Shown in pieces: positions 35,959 through 45,136 of a DNA stretch of 64,000 bases. Each line of letters starts with the position of its first letter. Position 1 is the first letter of the stretch. The notes beneath the pieces are model-generated. The model saw only the letters and a program-made list of their open reading frames with translations, did not search any database and was not told where the DNA came from. Made by a program: the position numbers and the translations under genes. Location of the stretch: assembly GCA_031549265.1 (NCBI GenBank), contig JAVBQB010000002.1:558001-622000 (forward strand). The letters are read 5' to 3'. Source of the stretch: JAVBQB01 sp031549265 (GTDB lineage Bacteria; Bacillota; Clostridia; Oscillospirales; JAVBQB01).

Positions 35959-37291
35959 AGCAATTGTCGTCGGCGCGGGTCTCGCCGGGTGTGAAGCCGC
36001 ATGGCAGTTAGCCCGGCGGGGCGCGGACGTTACTCTTATAGAAATGAAGCCAAAGCGTTTTTCCCCCGCGCACAGCATGGACGGTCTGGCCGAGCTCGTT
36101 TGCTCAAATTCGCTCGGCGCCAACCGCGTGGATACCGCGCCCGGCCTCTTAAAAGAGGAAATGAGACGCCTTGGCTCGGTCATTATCGAATGTGCGGACG
36201 AGGCCGCGACGCCAGCGGGCGGCGCACTGGCTGTCGACCGCGCGCTATTCTCCGAGCTGGTAACAGCCAGAATTTGCAGTTGCCCCCGCATAACGCTGCA
36301 ATGTGACGAAGTAAGTGAGGTTCCGGCGGGCGACTGCGTTATCATTGCGACCGGGCCGCTGACTGACGGCGCTCTGTACAAAAGTATACAGGACAACCTG
36401 GGCGGGAGCGGGTACATCGAGTTCTTCGATGCCGTCGCGCCTATTGTGTCGTTTGAGTCAATTGATATGGACAAGGCATACTTCAAGTCGCGCTACGACC
36501 GGGGTACGCCCGATTATATCAACTGCCCGATGAACCGCGATGAATATATCGCCTTTTGGGACAGGCTGAGGACGGCGCAGGAGGCAGAGGTTCACGGATT
36601 CGAGGACAAGCTGGTCTTTGAGGGCTGTATGCCTGTGGAAGTGCTGGCGCGCAGGGGAGAGGACGCCATGAGATACGGGCCGATGAAGCCGGTCGGCTTG
36701 CGCGACCCCAAAACCGGCAAAACGCCGTACGCGGTTGTTCAGCTTCGGCGCGACAATGTTGCGGGGACCATGTACAACATCGTCGGGTTCCAGACGCATC
36801 TGACTTTTCCGGAACAGCGGGCGGTCTTTTCGATGATCCCGGGGCTGGAGAACGCCGAGTTTCTCAGGTATGGCGTGATGCACAGAAACACGTTCATCAA
36901 TTCGCCCCAGCTGCTGGACAAGTGCTACATGGTCAGAAAAAGCCCCGGACTTTTTTTCGCTGGCCAGATAACCGGGGTGGAGGGCTATGTCGAATCGGCG
37001 GCGTCCGGGCTTGTGGCCGGGATAGGCGCGTTTTGCTATATTAACGGATATCCGGCGCCCGATCTGCCGGCGACGGTGGCCATCGGAGCGCTGCCCCAGT
37101 ATATCAGCAACCCGGCGGTCAGGGATTTCCAGCCCATGAGCATTAATATGGGTATTATTCCGCCGCTCGAGCATAAAGTCGCAAAAAAAGATAAAAAGAT
37201 GGCGGTCGCGACCCGCTCACTTGAAATATTGGCTGGACTGAAAAACAGCCTGTACCTGCCGGAGGAAAGCAATAATGAAAATACTGATTGA
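35933..37291 (+). CDS. trmFO: Methylenetetrahydrofolate-tRNA uridine-54 methyltransferase TrmFO
   Basis: Uses 5,10-methylene-THF and FAD to make ribothymidine at U54 of tRNA. The N-terminal FAD motif is VGAGLAGCEAAWQLA and SMDGLAELVCSNSLGAN follows, both TrmFO signatures. Length from 35933 is 452 residues, near the family norm. The start at ATG 35933 overlaps topA by 26 bases; TTG 35951 would also fit, and I cannot separate them because neither has a good site. Position after topA is the standard Firmicute arrangement. The 3' end overlaps plsX by 17 bases. Confidence 0.93.
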   Translation: MTVITKLNKAIVVGAGLAGCEAAWQLARRGADVTLIEMKPKRFSPAHSMDGLAELVCSNSLGANRVDTAPGLLKEEMRRLGSVIIECADEAATPAGGALAVDRALFSELVTARICSCPRITLQCDEVSEVPAGDCVIIATGPLTDGALYKSIQDNLGGSGYIEFFDAVAPIVSFESIDMDKAYFKSRYDRGTPDYINCPMNRDEYIAFWDRLRTAQEAEVHGFEDKLVFEGCMPVEVLARRGEDAMRYGPMKPVGLRDPKTGKTPYAVVQLRRDNVAGTMYNIVGFQTHLTFPEQRAVFSMIPGLENAEFLRYGVMHRNTFINSPQLLDKCYMVRKSPGLFFAGQITGVEGYVESAASGLVAGIGAFCYINGYPAPDLPATVAIGALPQYISNPAVRDFQPMSINMGIIPPLEHKVAKKDKKMAVATRSLEILAGLKNSLYLPEESNNENTD

Positions 37292-38294
37292 CGCGATGGG
37301 CGGCGACAATGCGCCCGGCGAGATTGTCAAAGGCGCGCTGATGGCGCATTCTGAGTTTGGATGTGACATCGTCATCGTCGGATCGGGCGAGCGTATTCTG
37401 CAAATCTTGCATGAAGAGGGAATCAGCGAAATACCCAAGGGCATGGAGATTGTTAACGCGTCGCAAGTAGTCGAAATGGACGATTCGCCCGCTACGGTGA
37501 CTCGAGACAAGCCCGATTCATCAATGATCCAGGCTCTGAACCTGCTGGCAAAGGGCGAGGGCGACGCCATTGTTTCGGCGGGCAACACGGGCGCCCTGCT
37601 CTCGGCGTCCACGCTGATTGTCAAACGGATTAAGGGCATCCGCCGCGCGTCGCTTGCTCCGATAATCCCCACCGTCAAGGGCAACGCCCTTCTTATCGAC
37701 GGCGGAGCGAACGTTGACTGTAACCCCGAATATCTGCTTCAATTTGCCTACATGGGCGCGTTCTGCGCCAAACGCGTGCTCGGCATGGAAAGTCCCCGCG
37801 TCGGACTTCTGAACATCGGCGGAGAATCCAATAAGGGTGACGAGCTGCGTGTTGAGACATACAAGCTTCTGGAACATGAGTCTGCTGGCGGCCGGCTGAA
37901 TTTCGTCGGCAATATCGAGGGGCGGGACGTGGTATTCGGAGCGGCGGACGTAATTGTCGCTGACGGGTTTTCGGGAAATGTCTTTTTGAAAACACTCGAG
38001 GGCATGGGCCTGTTTTTCGCCGACCACCTCAAGGCGATGTTCAGCAAAAACATGATGTCAAAGCTCGCGTACCTCGCGATAAAGCCCAGCGTGCTTGACT
38101 TGAAAAAGATTCTCGACTACAACGAGACAGGCGGAGCGCCTCTTCTGGGAGTTGGCCGTCCAGTGGTAAAGGCGCATGGCTCGTCAAAGGCTTACACCAT
38201 CCGCAGCGCGGTGAAGCAGGCGATAAACCTCGCCGAGACCAGGCTGGTAAGCGAGATAATTGATAACATCGATTTTATGAAAGTGAATGAATAG
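37275..38294 (+). CDS. plsX: Phosphate acyltransferase PlsX
   Basis: Makes acyl-phosphate from acyl-ACP for glycerolipid synthesis, at the inner face of the membrane. The 339-residue protein begins MKILIDAMGGDNAPGEIVKG, the family signature, and has SAGNTGALLSAS and VADGFSGNVFLKT. GGAGGAAAGC lies before the ATG, inside the trmFO end. It is followed directly by rnc; the acpP gene often found between them is not present, so acyl carrier protein is encoded elsewhere. Confidence 0.95.
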   Translation: MKILIDAMGGDNAPGEIVKGALMAHSEFGCDIVIVGSGERILQILHEEGISEIPKGMEIVNASQVVEMDDSPATVTRDKPDSSMIQALNLLAKGEGDAIVSAGNTGALLSASTLIVKRIKGIRRASLAPIIPTVKGNALLIDGGANVDCNPEYLLQFAYMGAFCAKRVLGMESPRVGLLNIGGESNKGDELRVETYKLLEHESAGGRLNFVGNIEGRDVVFGAADVIVADGFSGNVFLKTLEGMGLFFADHLKAMFSKNMMSKLAYLAIKPSVLDLKKILDYNETGGAPLLGVGRPVVKAHGSSKAYTIRSAVKQAINLAETRLVSEIIDNIDFMKVNE

Positions 38295-38967
38295 AATGCA
38301 CATCATTGAACAGCAAATCGGATACACGTTCAAGAATCCGGCAATTCTGCGTACTGCGCTGACACATAGCTCTTTCGCAAACGAGAATAAGGCCATGTGT
38401 GAACACAGTAACGAACGGCTGGAATTCCTGGGCGACTCGGTTTTGGGCCTTGTCGTCTCTGAGCATCTTTATCTCAAGAATGAATCAATGCCCGAGGGGG
38501 AGCTGACCCGCGCCCGCGCCGCCATAGTGTGTGAGCGCAGTCTTGCAGAGGTTGCCGCCCGATTGGAGCTTGGCCATCATCTGATGCTTGGCCGCGGAGA
38601 GGACGTGAGCGGAGGGCGCGTTCGCCCGTCTACGCTTGCCGACACGACCGAGGCGCTCATCGCCGCGCTGTTTTTGGACGGTGGTCTGGACTCCGCGAAG
38701 CAGTTCATCAAGAGGTACCTGCTGGATATCCCTGTCGGCGCTTCGCCGTTCAAGGACTACAAAACCGAGCTTCAGGAACTGCTGCAACGTGAAAAGGACA
38801 ACATCATAACCTACCGGCTGAGCGGTGAGAGCGGGCCCGACCACGCGAAGATTTTCAAGGTGCAGGTGCTGGTCAACTGCCGGATTATCGGGACGGGCAG
38901 CGGAAGCAGCAAGAAAGAAGCCGAGCAGGACGCCGCCCGTGACGCGCTGGAAACGCTGAGAAAATGA
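38287..38967 (+). CDS. rnc: Ribonuclease III
   Basis: Cleaves double-stranded RNA in rRNA and other precursors. The 226-residue protein has the catalytic signature NERLEFLGDSVLG near residues 43-55 with the second acidic site DTTEALIAALFLD, and a C-terminal dsRNA-binding domain (KDYKTELQELLQR to the end). ATG 38287 overlaps the plsX end by 8 bases; a second ATG nine bases later is possible. The gene is followed by a radical SAM gene that overlaps its stop. Confidence 0.95.
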   Translation: MNRMHIIEQQIGYTFKNPAILRTALTHSSFANENKAMCEHSNERLEFLGDSVLGLVVSEHLYLKNESMPEGELTRARAAIVCERSLAEVAARLELGHHLMLGRGEDVSGGRVRPSTLADTTEALIAALFLDGGLDSAKQFIKRYLLDIPVGASPFKDYKTELQELLQREKDNIITYRLSGESGPDHAKIFKVQVLVNCRIIGTGSGSSKKEAEQDAARDALETLRK

Positions 38968-39992
38968 CTCCGATGCGATCGATAATCCCGGTTTTCGTGC
39001 CGCATACCGGCTGCCCCTTCGACTGTGCCTTCTGCAATCAGAGGAGCATTTCGGGGAAGACCTCAACTCCGTCGCCTGAATCGGTTAGAGATGAGATTTG
39101 CGAGGCGCTGGCAAAGATTGGCCAAAGGAGCTGCGAGGTTGCCTTTTATGGAGGCAGCTTTACCGGGATTGAACCCGGACTCAGACGAGCGTATCTTGAG
39201 ACGGTTCAGCCGTTTTTGCGCGCGGGCGAGGTTGAGTCGGTCAGGGTGTCGACGCGTCCGGACTATATAACGCAGGATATACTTGAGGAAATTTACCGAT
39301 ACGGCGTGCGAACCGTTGAACTCGGCGCGCAGTCGATGGATGACGGGGTGCTTGAAGCCTCCGGACGGGGACACACTGCCGGCCAAACGCAGGCGGCGTC
39401 AGCGCTGATAAAAAGCTGCGGTATGGCGCTCATTCTGCAAATGATGGTCGGTTTGCCGGGCGACACCCGCGAAAAATCGCTTGACACGGCGCGAACACTG
39501 ATTGGACTGCAACCGGACGGAATGCGGATATATCCGACGGTGGTGCTGAGAGGCACGCGGCTTGCCGAGATGTATGAGTGCGGTAATTACAAGCCACCCG
39601 GTATTGACAGTGCGGTCGAAATTTGCGCGGATTTGATAGAGCTCTGCGTGGGTGCGGATATCCCGATAATCCGGATCGGTCTCAACGCCAACGAAGGGCT
39701 GACCAGGGATGGCGAGGCGCTCGCGGGAGCGTATCATCCGGCGCTTGGAGAGCTGGCGTATGCGGAATTCTATTACCGGCTGGCGGCAAAGGCGTTGGAA
39801 AAGTTCGAACAACCGGGTAATCCGGTCATATACGTGCCGCAGCGCAGAGTGTCGGCTATGGCGGGTCACCGGGGACTTAACAAAGAGCGGCTGCGCGCTG
39901 AATTCGGACTCAAGCAGATTAAGATAACTCCCGCTGATATGCCTGATTGCACATTGCGAATATATTTCAGTGCAAAGGATATACACGGATAA
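38964..39992 (+). CDS. Radical SAM protein of the Elp3-like family (rnc-linked)
   Basis: A 342-residue radical SAM enzyme. The 4Fe-4S motif is CPFDCAFC with cysteines 17, 21 and 24; FYGGSFTGI and GAQSMDDGVL follow, as in the Elp3/TYW1-like core. It lacks the acetyltransferase domain of full Elp3, so the length is shorter. In many Clostridia a gene of this type sits between rnc and smc. The substrate is unknown; a tRNA modification role is only inference from the fold. It overlaps rnc by four bases and ftsY begins 19 bases later. Confidence 0.85.
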   Translation: MTPMRSIIPVFVPHTGCPFDCAFCNQRSISGKTSTPSPESVRDEICEALAKIGQRSCEVAFYGGSFTGIEPGLRRAYLETVQPFLRAGEVESVRVSTRPDYITQDILEEIYRYGVRTVELGAQSMDDGVLEASGRGHTAGQTQAASALIKSCGMALILQMMVGLPGDTREKSLDTARTLIGLQPDGMRIYPTVVLRGTRLAEMYECGNYKPPGIDSAVEICADLIELCVGADIPIIRIGLNANEGLTRDGEALAGAYHPALGELAYAEFYYRLAAKALEKFEQPGNPVIYVPQRRVSAMAGHRGLNKERLRAEFGLKQIKITPADMPDCTLRIYFSAKDIHG

Positions 39993-40011
39993 AAAAGTTT
40001 TGGAGTAAATT

Positions 40012-40917
40012 ATGGGATTTTTTGATAAAATAAAAAAGGGACTGGACAAAACACGCCAGGCGATGTCCAGTCAGATTGGCGACCTGTTCAAGGGTTTTGT
40101 CAAACTGGACGACGAATTTTTTGATCAACTCGAGGAGACGCTGATTTTGGCAGACCTCGGGGTAGAGCCCGCGACTTCCGCCGTGGAACAGCTACGTGAA
40201 CGCGCAAAAAAGAAGGGACTGCGCGAATCCGAAGCTGTAAAGGACGAGCTGAAGGAAATACTTATCGAGATGCTGGGAGAATCCGGCTCGGAGCTTGATT
40301 TGCGGACGCGGCCGTCGGTCGTGCTGGTCATAGGCGTCAACGGAGTTGGCAAGACGACCACGATCGGAAAACTGGCATCCAAGCTCACTGAAGACGGCAA
40401 ACGCGTTCTGCTTTGTGCCGCTGATACATTCCGCGCCGCCGCGGCCGATCAGCTTGAGATATGGGCAGGCCGCGCCAAGGTGGGCATCGTCCGTCAGCAC
40501 GAGGGTGCCGACCCGGCGGCGGTGGTATTCGATGCCATAACCGCCTCAAAAGCGCGCGGGACGGACGTCATGATCTGCGATACGGCGGGCAGACTGCATA
40601 ATAAGCAGAATCTGATGAATGAGCTGACCAAGATATCGCGCATTATTGACCGCGAGCTGCCCGGATCCTCGAGGGAAACGCTGCTGGTAATTGACGCCAC
40701 CACCGGCCAGAACGGCCTGACTCAGGCAAAGGTTTTCAAGGAAGCCGCCGGAGTCACGGGTATCGTGCTCACAAAACTGGACGGAACCGCAAAGGGTGGC
40801 ATTGTCATCGCCGTAGCGAGCACACTTGGTCTGCCGGTTAAGTATATTGGAGTGGGAGAGGGCGTTGACGATCTGATGCCCTTTGACGCCCGCTCGTTTG
40901 TGGAGGCTATCATTTGA
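40012..40917 (+). CDS. ftsY: Signal recognition particle receptor FtsY
   Basis: The membrane-associated GTPase receptor for SRP in co-translational membrane protein insertion. The 301-residue protein has the SRP-type N domain (1-90) and G domain with GVNGVGKTTTIGKLA, DTAGRLHNKQNLMNEL and TKLDGTAKGG. It lacks the acidic N-terminal extension of the E. coli protein, usual in Firmicutes. TTGGAG precedes the ATG. The stop TGA overlaps the TTG start of rdgB. Confidence 0.95.
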   Translation: MGFFDKIKKGLDKTRQAMSSQIGDLFKGFVKLDDEFFDQLEETLILADLGVEPATSAVEQLRERAKKKGLRESEAVKDELKEILIEMLGESGSELDLRTRPSVVLVIGVNGVGKTTTIGKLASKLTEDGKRVLLCAADTFRAAAADQLEIWAGRAKVGIVRQHEGADPAAVVFDAITASKARGTDVMICDTAGRLHNKQNLMNELTKISRIIDRELPGSSRETLLVIDATTGQNGLTQAKVFKEAAGVTGIVLTKLDGTAKGGIVIAVASTLGLPVKYIGVGEGVDDLMPFDARSFVEAII

Positions 40918-41525
40918 GGCTGGTTCTTGCGACTAATAACGCTAAAAAACTGATTGAAATGCGCGCCATTCTGGAAAGCACGGGGAGCGGACTGGAACTG
41001 GTTTCGCTGGCTGATATCGGGATTTCTGTTTCTCCGGAGGAAACCGGGACGACTTTTGAGGAAAACGCGTCGATCAAAGCGCTGGAAGTATTCAAAGCCA
41101 CCGGACTTCCCTCGATTGCAGACGATTCCGGCCTGTGCGTGGAAGCGCTGGGCGGGGAGCCGGGGGTGCATTCCGCGCGGTACGGCGGGTTTGACCACGG
41201 TCCGGACGCGTTGCGAAACGAATATCTGCTCAGCCGCATGGAGAACATTGATAACCGGTCGGCGAAGTTTGTCTGTGTAATTGCTTTCGCGACGTCGGAA
41301 AATAATATTGAACTTGTCCGGGGCGAGCTTTCGGGTGAGATCACGCGCTCGGCTAAAGGAGACAGCGGGTTTGGATACGACCCGCTTTTCTACGTTCCTG
41401 AGCACGACATGACCGCGGCGGAGATGCCGCCGGAACTCAAGAACAGGATTTCACATCGCGGCCGGGCGCTGGCGGGTTTTCGCCATTTGCTTGAAAGATA
41501 TTTGGAGGACATAAATGAACGGTAA
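40914..41525 (+). CDS. rdgB: dITP/XTP pyrophosphatase (RdgB/HAM1)
   Basis: Hydrolyses non-canonical purine triphosphates to keep them out of DNA. The 203-residue protein starts LVLATNNAKKLIEM and has ETGTTFEENASIKA and IADDSGLCVEALGGEPGVHSARY (in part), the family signatures; the C-terminal SHRGRALAGF closes it. The start is TTG at 40914 with GGAGG seven bases upstream and the ftsY stop overlapping it (TTGA). Its last bases overlap the YhbY-like start by about 11. Confidence 0.95.
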   Translation: MRLVLATNNAKKLIEMRAILESTGSGLELVSLADIGISVSPEETGTTFEENASIKALEVFKATGLPSIADDSGLCVEALGGEPGVHSARYGGFDHGPDALRNEYLLSRMENIDNRSAKFVCVIAFATSENNIELVRGELSGEITRSAKGDSGFGYDPLFYVPEHDMTAAEMPPELKNRISHRGRALAGFRHLLERYLEDINER

Positions 41526-42339
41526 AGAAAGAGCGGAGCTTCGCGCCCGCGCCAACGGCATCGAAACAATACTATATGTCGGTCGCGGCGGAATCGGAGA
41601 CAATCTGGTTTCGCAGCTCAATGGCGCGCTGGAAACGCGCGAACTTGTCAAGGGGCGCGTGCTGCCTGGGTGTGAATTGACCGTGCGCGAGGTGTGCGAC
41701 CAACTGGCCGCGCTCACCGGCAGCGAGCAGATACAGGTTATAGGTACCCGGTTCGTTCTCTACCGCAAGAGCGAGAAGCTTGCGGAAATGGCAAAAGCGG
41801 CAAAGGCGAGAGCCAAAAAGGCCGCGGAATCCGCGCGGACGGCGAACGCGCGCGCCAGAACCAGAGTATCTTACCGCGGCTCTTCCGAGGGCGGATTCAG
41901 CCGGAAACCCGGCGGCGAGCAGCCTCATAAGAGTGGCAGAACCGGTGAATACAGGAGCTCCAGACCCGGCGAAAACAAAAGCAGTCAGACAGGTGAATAT
42001 AAGACCAACCGGACTGGCGGATATAAATCCAGCCGATCTGGCGACTACTCGAGCAGCCGGACGGGTGAATATAAAAGCGACCGGACTTTCGCGGCCAGGG
42101 ACAGCGGGGCACGGCATGAAGGATCCGGTCAGCCGACGCAGGGCAAAAGCCTGAACAGGAGCGGAAAAACCGAAATCAGCAAAGGTTACGGATCTGAGCG
42201 TGCGCCGTCAGGCGCGAAAAGCGCTGGAAGCGGAACCGCAAGGAGCAGTTTCGGCCGAAAACCCGCGGGATCGGCATTCAAAGCGTCCCGAACCCGCCCG
42301 CCGGCAGGTAGGCGCGGAACTAACAGTGACCGGACTTAA
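41515..42339 (+). CDS. YhbY/CRS1-domain RNA-binding protein with a repeat-rich tail
   Basis: Residues 1-88 match the 90-residue YhbY (CRM) family that binds ribosome precursors: ELRARANGIETILYVGRGG and ERFVL-like ends (GTRFVLYRKSEKL). In the usual position before nadD. The rest is unusual: residues 90-120 are Ala/Lys/Arg-rich, residues 142-189 contain six tandem 8-residue units of the form RTGEYKSS, and the remainder to 274 is Arg/Ser/Gly-rich and basic. Typical YhbY proteins stop near residue 95. The tail looks disordered, like RGG/RS RNA-chaperone extensions. GGAGG precedes the ATG. A weak hairpin with a bulge follows at 42328. Confidence 0.85.
   Translation: MNGKERAELRARANGIETILYVGRGGIGDNLVSQLNGALETRELVKGRVLPGCELTVREVCDQLAALTGSEQIQVIGTRFVLYRKSEKLAEMAKAAKARAKKAAESARTANARARTRVSYRGSSEGGFSRKPGGEQPHKSGRTGEYRSSRPGENKSSQTGEYKTNRTGGYKSSRSGDYSSSRTGEYKSDRTFAARDSGARHEGSGQPTQGKSLNRSGKTEISKGYGSERAPSGAKSAGSGTARSSFGRKPAGSAFKASRTRPPAGRRGTNSDRT
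41938..42081 (+). repeat. Six tandem 24-bp coding repeats
   Basis: The region codes for six consecutive 8-residue units (RTGEYRSS, RPGENKSS, QTGEYKTN, RTGGYKSS, RSGDYSSS, RTGEYKSD) within the tail of the YhbY-like protein. The units vary at the DNA level (third-codon differences), so the array is old or under selection at the protein level and not a recent slippage product. Confidence 0.85.
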
Positions 42340-42376
42340 AGTAGTTTATCCGGGTCTTTGATTGGAGTGGTGCGGC

Positions 42377-42985
42377 ATGAAGATAGGTATTTTCGGCGGG
42401 TTCTTTAATCCGCCGCATGTGGGGCATGTCCACGCCGCTCGGAGCGCGTCTCTTGCGCTGAGTCTTGATAAGGTGCTGCTTATTCCGTCATGCCAGCCGC
42501 CGCACAAGGAAATGCCAGAGGGCACGCCGCCGCCCGAAACCAGGCTGCGGATGGTGAGCCTTATCGCGCCGAGTATACCGAATGCCGAGGCCTGCGACAT
42601 TGAGATCGCTCGCGGCGGCATCAGCTATACCTGCGACACGGTTGCGGCGCTGAGAGACACTTATCCCGACGATGAGCTATGGCTGATAGTTGGAACCGAT
42701 ATGCTGCTGTGCCTGCAAAACTGGCGGAGATCCGACCTGATATTCCAATCGTGCCGAATTGCGGCACTGGCCAGAATGTACGGAGATTCAGGGAACATCT
42801 ACCAGCACGCCGACGTCTTAATGAAGAAATACGGCGCGAAAATTGACATAATACCGCATGACCCGATAGAAATATCGTCGTCAATTCTCAGGAACCGCAT
42901 CAGGCTGGGTGACGGCGACTATATACCACGGAAGGTATTCGCCTACATAACAAAAAACCACCTGTACGGATATTCGGAGGCTTAA
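42377..42985 (+). CDS. nadD: Nicotinate-mononucleotide adenylyltransferase NadD
   Basis: Makes deamido-NAD from nicotinate mononucleotide, the step after NadC. The 202-residue protein opens KIGIFGGFFNPPHVGHVHAA with the GxFxPxHxGH nucleotidyltransferase motif and ends with ISSSILRNRI and the ISSTxxR-like segment. ATG 42377 has GGAG ten bases upstream; a TTG 15 bases earlier is possible. It starts the conserved nadD-yqeK-LCP-rsfS cluster and connects functionally to nadABC at 53.5 kb. Confidence 0.95.
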   Translation: MKIGIFGGFFNPPHVGHVHAARSASLALSLDKVLLIPSCQPPHKEMPEGTPPPETRLRMVSLIAPSIPNAEACDIEIARGGISYTCDTVAALRDTYPDDELWLIVGTDMLLCLQNWRRSDLIFQSCRIAALARMYGDSGNIYQHADVLMKKYGAKIDIIPHDPIEISSSILRNRIRLGDGDYIPRKVFAYITKNHLYGYSEA

Positions 42986-42987
42986 AA

Positions 42988-43584
42988 GTGGATTATGACA
43001 GAATTTACGCGCATTTAGAGTCGGTACTGGACGCAAAACGGCTGCGGCATGTGCTGGGAACCGAAAAGACCGCGGTCGAGTTAGCAAAGCGTTGGAACGC
43101 TGACGAGGACAAAGCCAGGACAGCGGCGCTTTTGCACGACATCACAAAGCAGCTTAACCGTAATCAGCAGTTGAAATTATGTGAAGAATATGGTATAGTA
43201 CTGGACGATGTCGAATTAGGCGAAAATAAATTGCTGCACGCGATAACCGGAGCGGAACTGGCTGCCGCTCAATTTGGCGTTGACAGCGATGTTTACGATG
43301 CCATCAGATGGCATACGACAGGCAGAGCGGGGATGTCCCTGCTCGAAAAAGTGATTTATCTGGCCGACTACGTTGAACCGGGACGAGATTTTGAAGGCGT
43401 TGCCGAGCTCCGGCGCGAAGTATTTACAGATATCGACAGCGCGATGGTTCTCGGTCTTGGCATGTCAGTCTGTGAATTGGTTCAGTCGGGCAAAATGATT
43501 CATATATGCACCGTTGAGGCGAGAAATTGTTTGATATCGGCAAAAAATTCTGATAATAATGCAATTGAGAGTGAAATTTTGTAA
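42988..43584 (+). CDS. yqeK: YqeK, HD-domain Ap4A hydrolase
   Basis: A 198-residue HD-domain phosphohydrolase. By family knowledge YqeK splits diadenosine tetraphosphate symmetrically. The HD motif is LLHDITKQL, and HAITGAELAA and IRWHTTGRAGMS plus YLADYVEPGRDF are the YqeK-type metal-site segments. The start is GTG at 42988 with GGAGG nine bases before; it lies two bases after the nadD stop, so the pair is coupled. Confidence 0.92.
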   Translation: MDYDRIYAHLESVLDAKRLRHVLGTEKTAVELAKRWNADEDKARTAALLHDITKQLNRNQQLKLCEEYGIVLDDVELGENKLLHAITGAELAAAQFGVDSDVYDAIRWHTTGRAGMSLLEKVIYLADYVEPGRDFEGVAELRREVFTDIDSAMVLGLGMSVCELVQSGKMIHICTVEARNCLISAKNSDNNAIESEIL

Positions 43585-43616
43585 TTAATCCGAAGTGGAC
43601 TTTGGAAGGGTAGCAT

Positions 43617-45101
43617 ATGAAGATATTCGGAAACCGGAGCAAACGTGAAGCGGAAAAGCCGTCTAAGACCTCAAAAAAAAAGGGCAAGGGCGGCAAAAAG
43701 AAGTCCAAAATTAAAATACTGATTATAGTACTCGCGGTGCTGGCTGCGATTACTCTTGGCCTGTATACCGCGTACATGCTGTATGTTAGGCCGCCCGCTC
43801 CGCCCACAAAACCCCCTGTGGTATCACCGCAGAGTATGGAGCAGACCTCAAGCGCTCCGGATACCGAGCCGGAATTTGATCCTTCGATTATCAGCCCGCC
43901 GCCCGACCCGGACGGCGACTTCAAGGAAGGCTTCTACACCATTCTCCTTGCCGGAACCGACGAGGACGATTTCCATTCGGACGTACTGATGGTCGCATCA
44001 ATTGACACGGTCAATCAGAAGGTCAACGTTGTCAGCATCCCGCGCGATACGATGGTAAACGTCAAGCGCACCACCAAGAAGGTAAACGCGGCGTACGGAA
44101 TCGGCAAGATGCAGACTCAAGACAAGTCCAAGCAGGCGGAAATGGGAGCCAACCAGCTGAAACGCGAAGTCAAGACCATCATCGGTTTCCAGCCGTCATA
44201 TTACGCGATAGTGAAGTATGAAGGCTTTATCAATCTGGTGGATTCGATCGGTGGAGTCGAGTACGACGTGCCGGTCCGTATGCGCGACAAGTGGGATACG
44301 TTCGATATCCCGGCGGGACTCAAGAAGCTGACCGGAGCGGAAGCACTCAACCTGTGCCGCTACCGCGGGTACACTAGTTCCGACTTCGGGAGAATTCAAA
44401 CAGTGCAGAACTTTATGAGGGTCGTGTTCAACCAGATTGTAACGCCGGCCAATATTCCCAAAATCCCCGAATTTGTCGATATTATTAGTAAAAACCTCAG
44501 CTCAGATTTGGATTTGGGAAATATGATCTGGTTCGCGCAGAAGATAGCCGATATTCCGGGCGGCGCTTCGGGAGAGAATTTCAGTTTCCACCAAATTCCG
44601 GTCACGGTCGGGAAATACAAAGGGCAGGACTATGTGTTTGCTCAGAAATCCGGCACAATTGAGCTGATTAACAAGACGATAAATCCGTATACCGAACCGA
44701 TTAAATCATCTAATGTGGATATTATAAACCTGTCTAATGTGGGATCGGGATCTTCGTCAAGCGGCAACAATTCCGCCAAAGCGACGCCCAAGCCCGCTTC
44801 GAAGGCGACTCCGACTCCGACACCGAAGCCGAGTGCGGCGTCTACCAAGAAGCCGGGTGATAACAGCCAGGCTTCGTCAGATGCCGGAGAGAATAATGAA
44901 AGCACCGGCAACAATGCGCCGGACGCGTCCGCACCGCCTCATTCTGCTAGTCCCGCGGCGGAGCCGAGCAGTAAACCGCAACAAACATCCGAGCCGGAAA
45001 AACCGGCGGCAACACCAGAGCCGCAGCCGGTGACGCCTCCGCCCGCCGCGCCCCCAGCACCGCCCGCCGGGCCGGAAACGATGCCGGACGTGCTTGGCTG
45101 A
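43617..45101 (+). CDS. LytR-CpsA-Psr family protein
   Basis: LCP proteins transfer undecaprenyl-linked glycopolymers onto the cell wall. The 494-residue protein has a basic cytosolic N-terminus rich in Lys (1-32), one membrane helix near 32-56, a Pro/Ser-rich linker and an external LCP domain (about 105-300) with FYTILLAGTDED, SDVLMVASID and the signature VVSIPRDTMV. The last 110 residues are Ser/Thr/Pro/Ala-rich and probably disordered. The usual Arg in the R(S/T)D motif reads His-Ser-Asp here. It sits in the nadD-yqeK-rsfS cluster and may attach polymers that the SLH protein binds, which is inference. Confidence 0.9.
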   Translation: MKIFGNRSKREAEKPSKTSKKKGKGGKKKSKIKILIIVLAVLAAITLGLYTAYMLYVRPPAPPTKPPVVSPQSMEQTSSAPDTEPEFDPSIISPPPDPDGDFKEGFYTILLAGTDEDDFHSDVLMVASIDTVNQKVNVVSIPRDTMVNVKRTTKKVNAAYGIGKMQTQDKSKQAEMGANQLKREVKTIIGFQPSYYAIVKYEGFINLVDSIGGVEYDVPVRMRDKWDTFDIPAGLKKLTGAEALNLCRYRGYTSSDFGRIQTVQNFMRVVFNQIVTPANIPKIPEFVDIISKNLSSDLDLGNMIWFAQKIADIPGGASGENFSFHQIPVTVGKYKGQDYVFAQKSGTIELINKTINPYTEPIKSSNVDIINLSNVGSGSSSSGNNSAKATPKPASKATPTPTPKPSAASTKKPGDNSQASSDAGENNESTGNNAPDASAPPHSASPAAEPSSKPQQTSEPEKPAATPEPQPVTPPPAAPPAPPAGPETMPDVLG

Positions 45102-45136
45102 TTGAATTTGAAAGTGACTATTTTGGAGGAATAATA

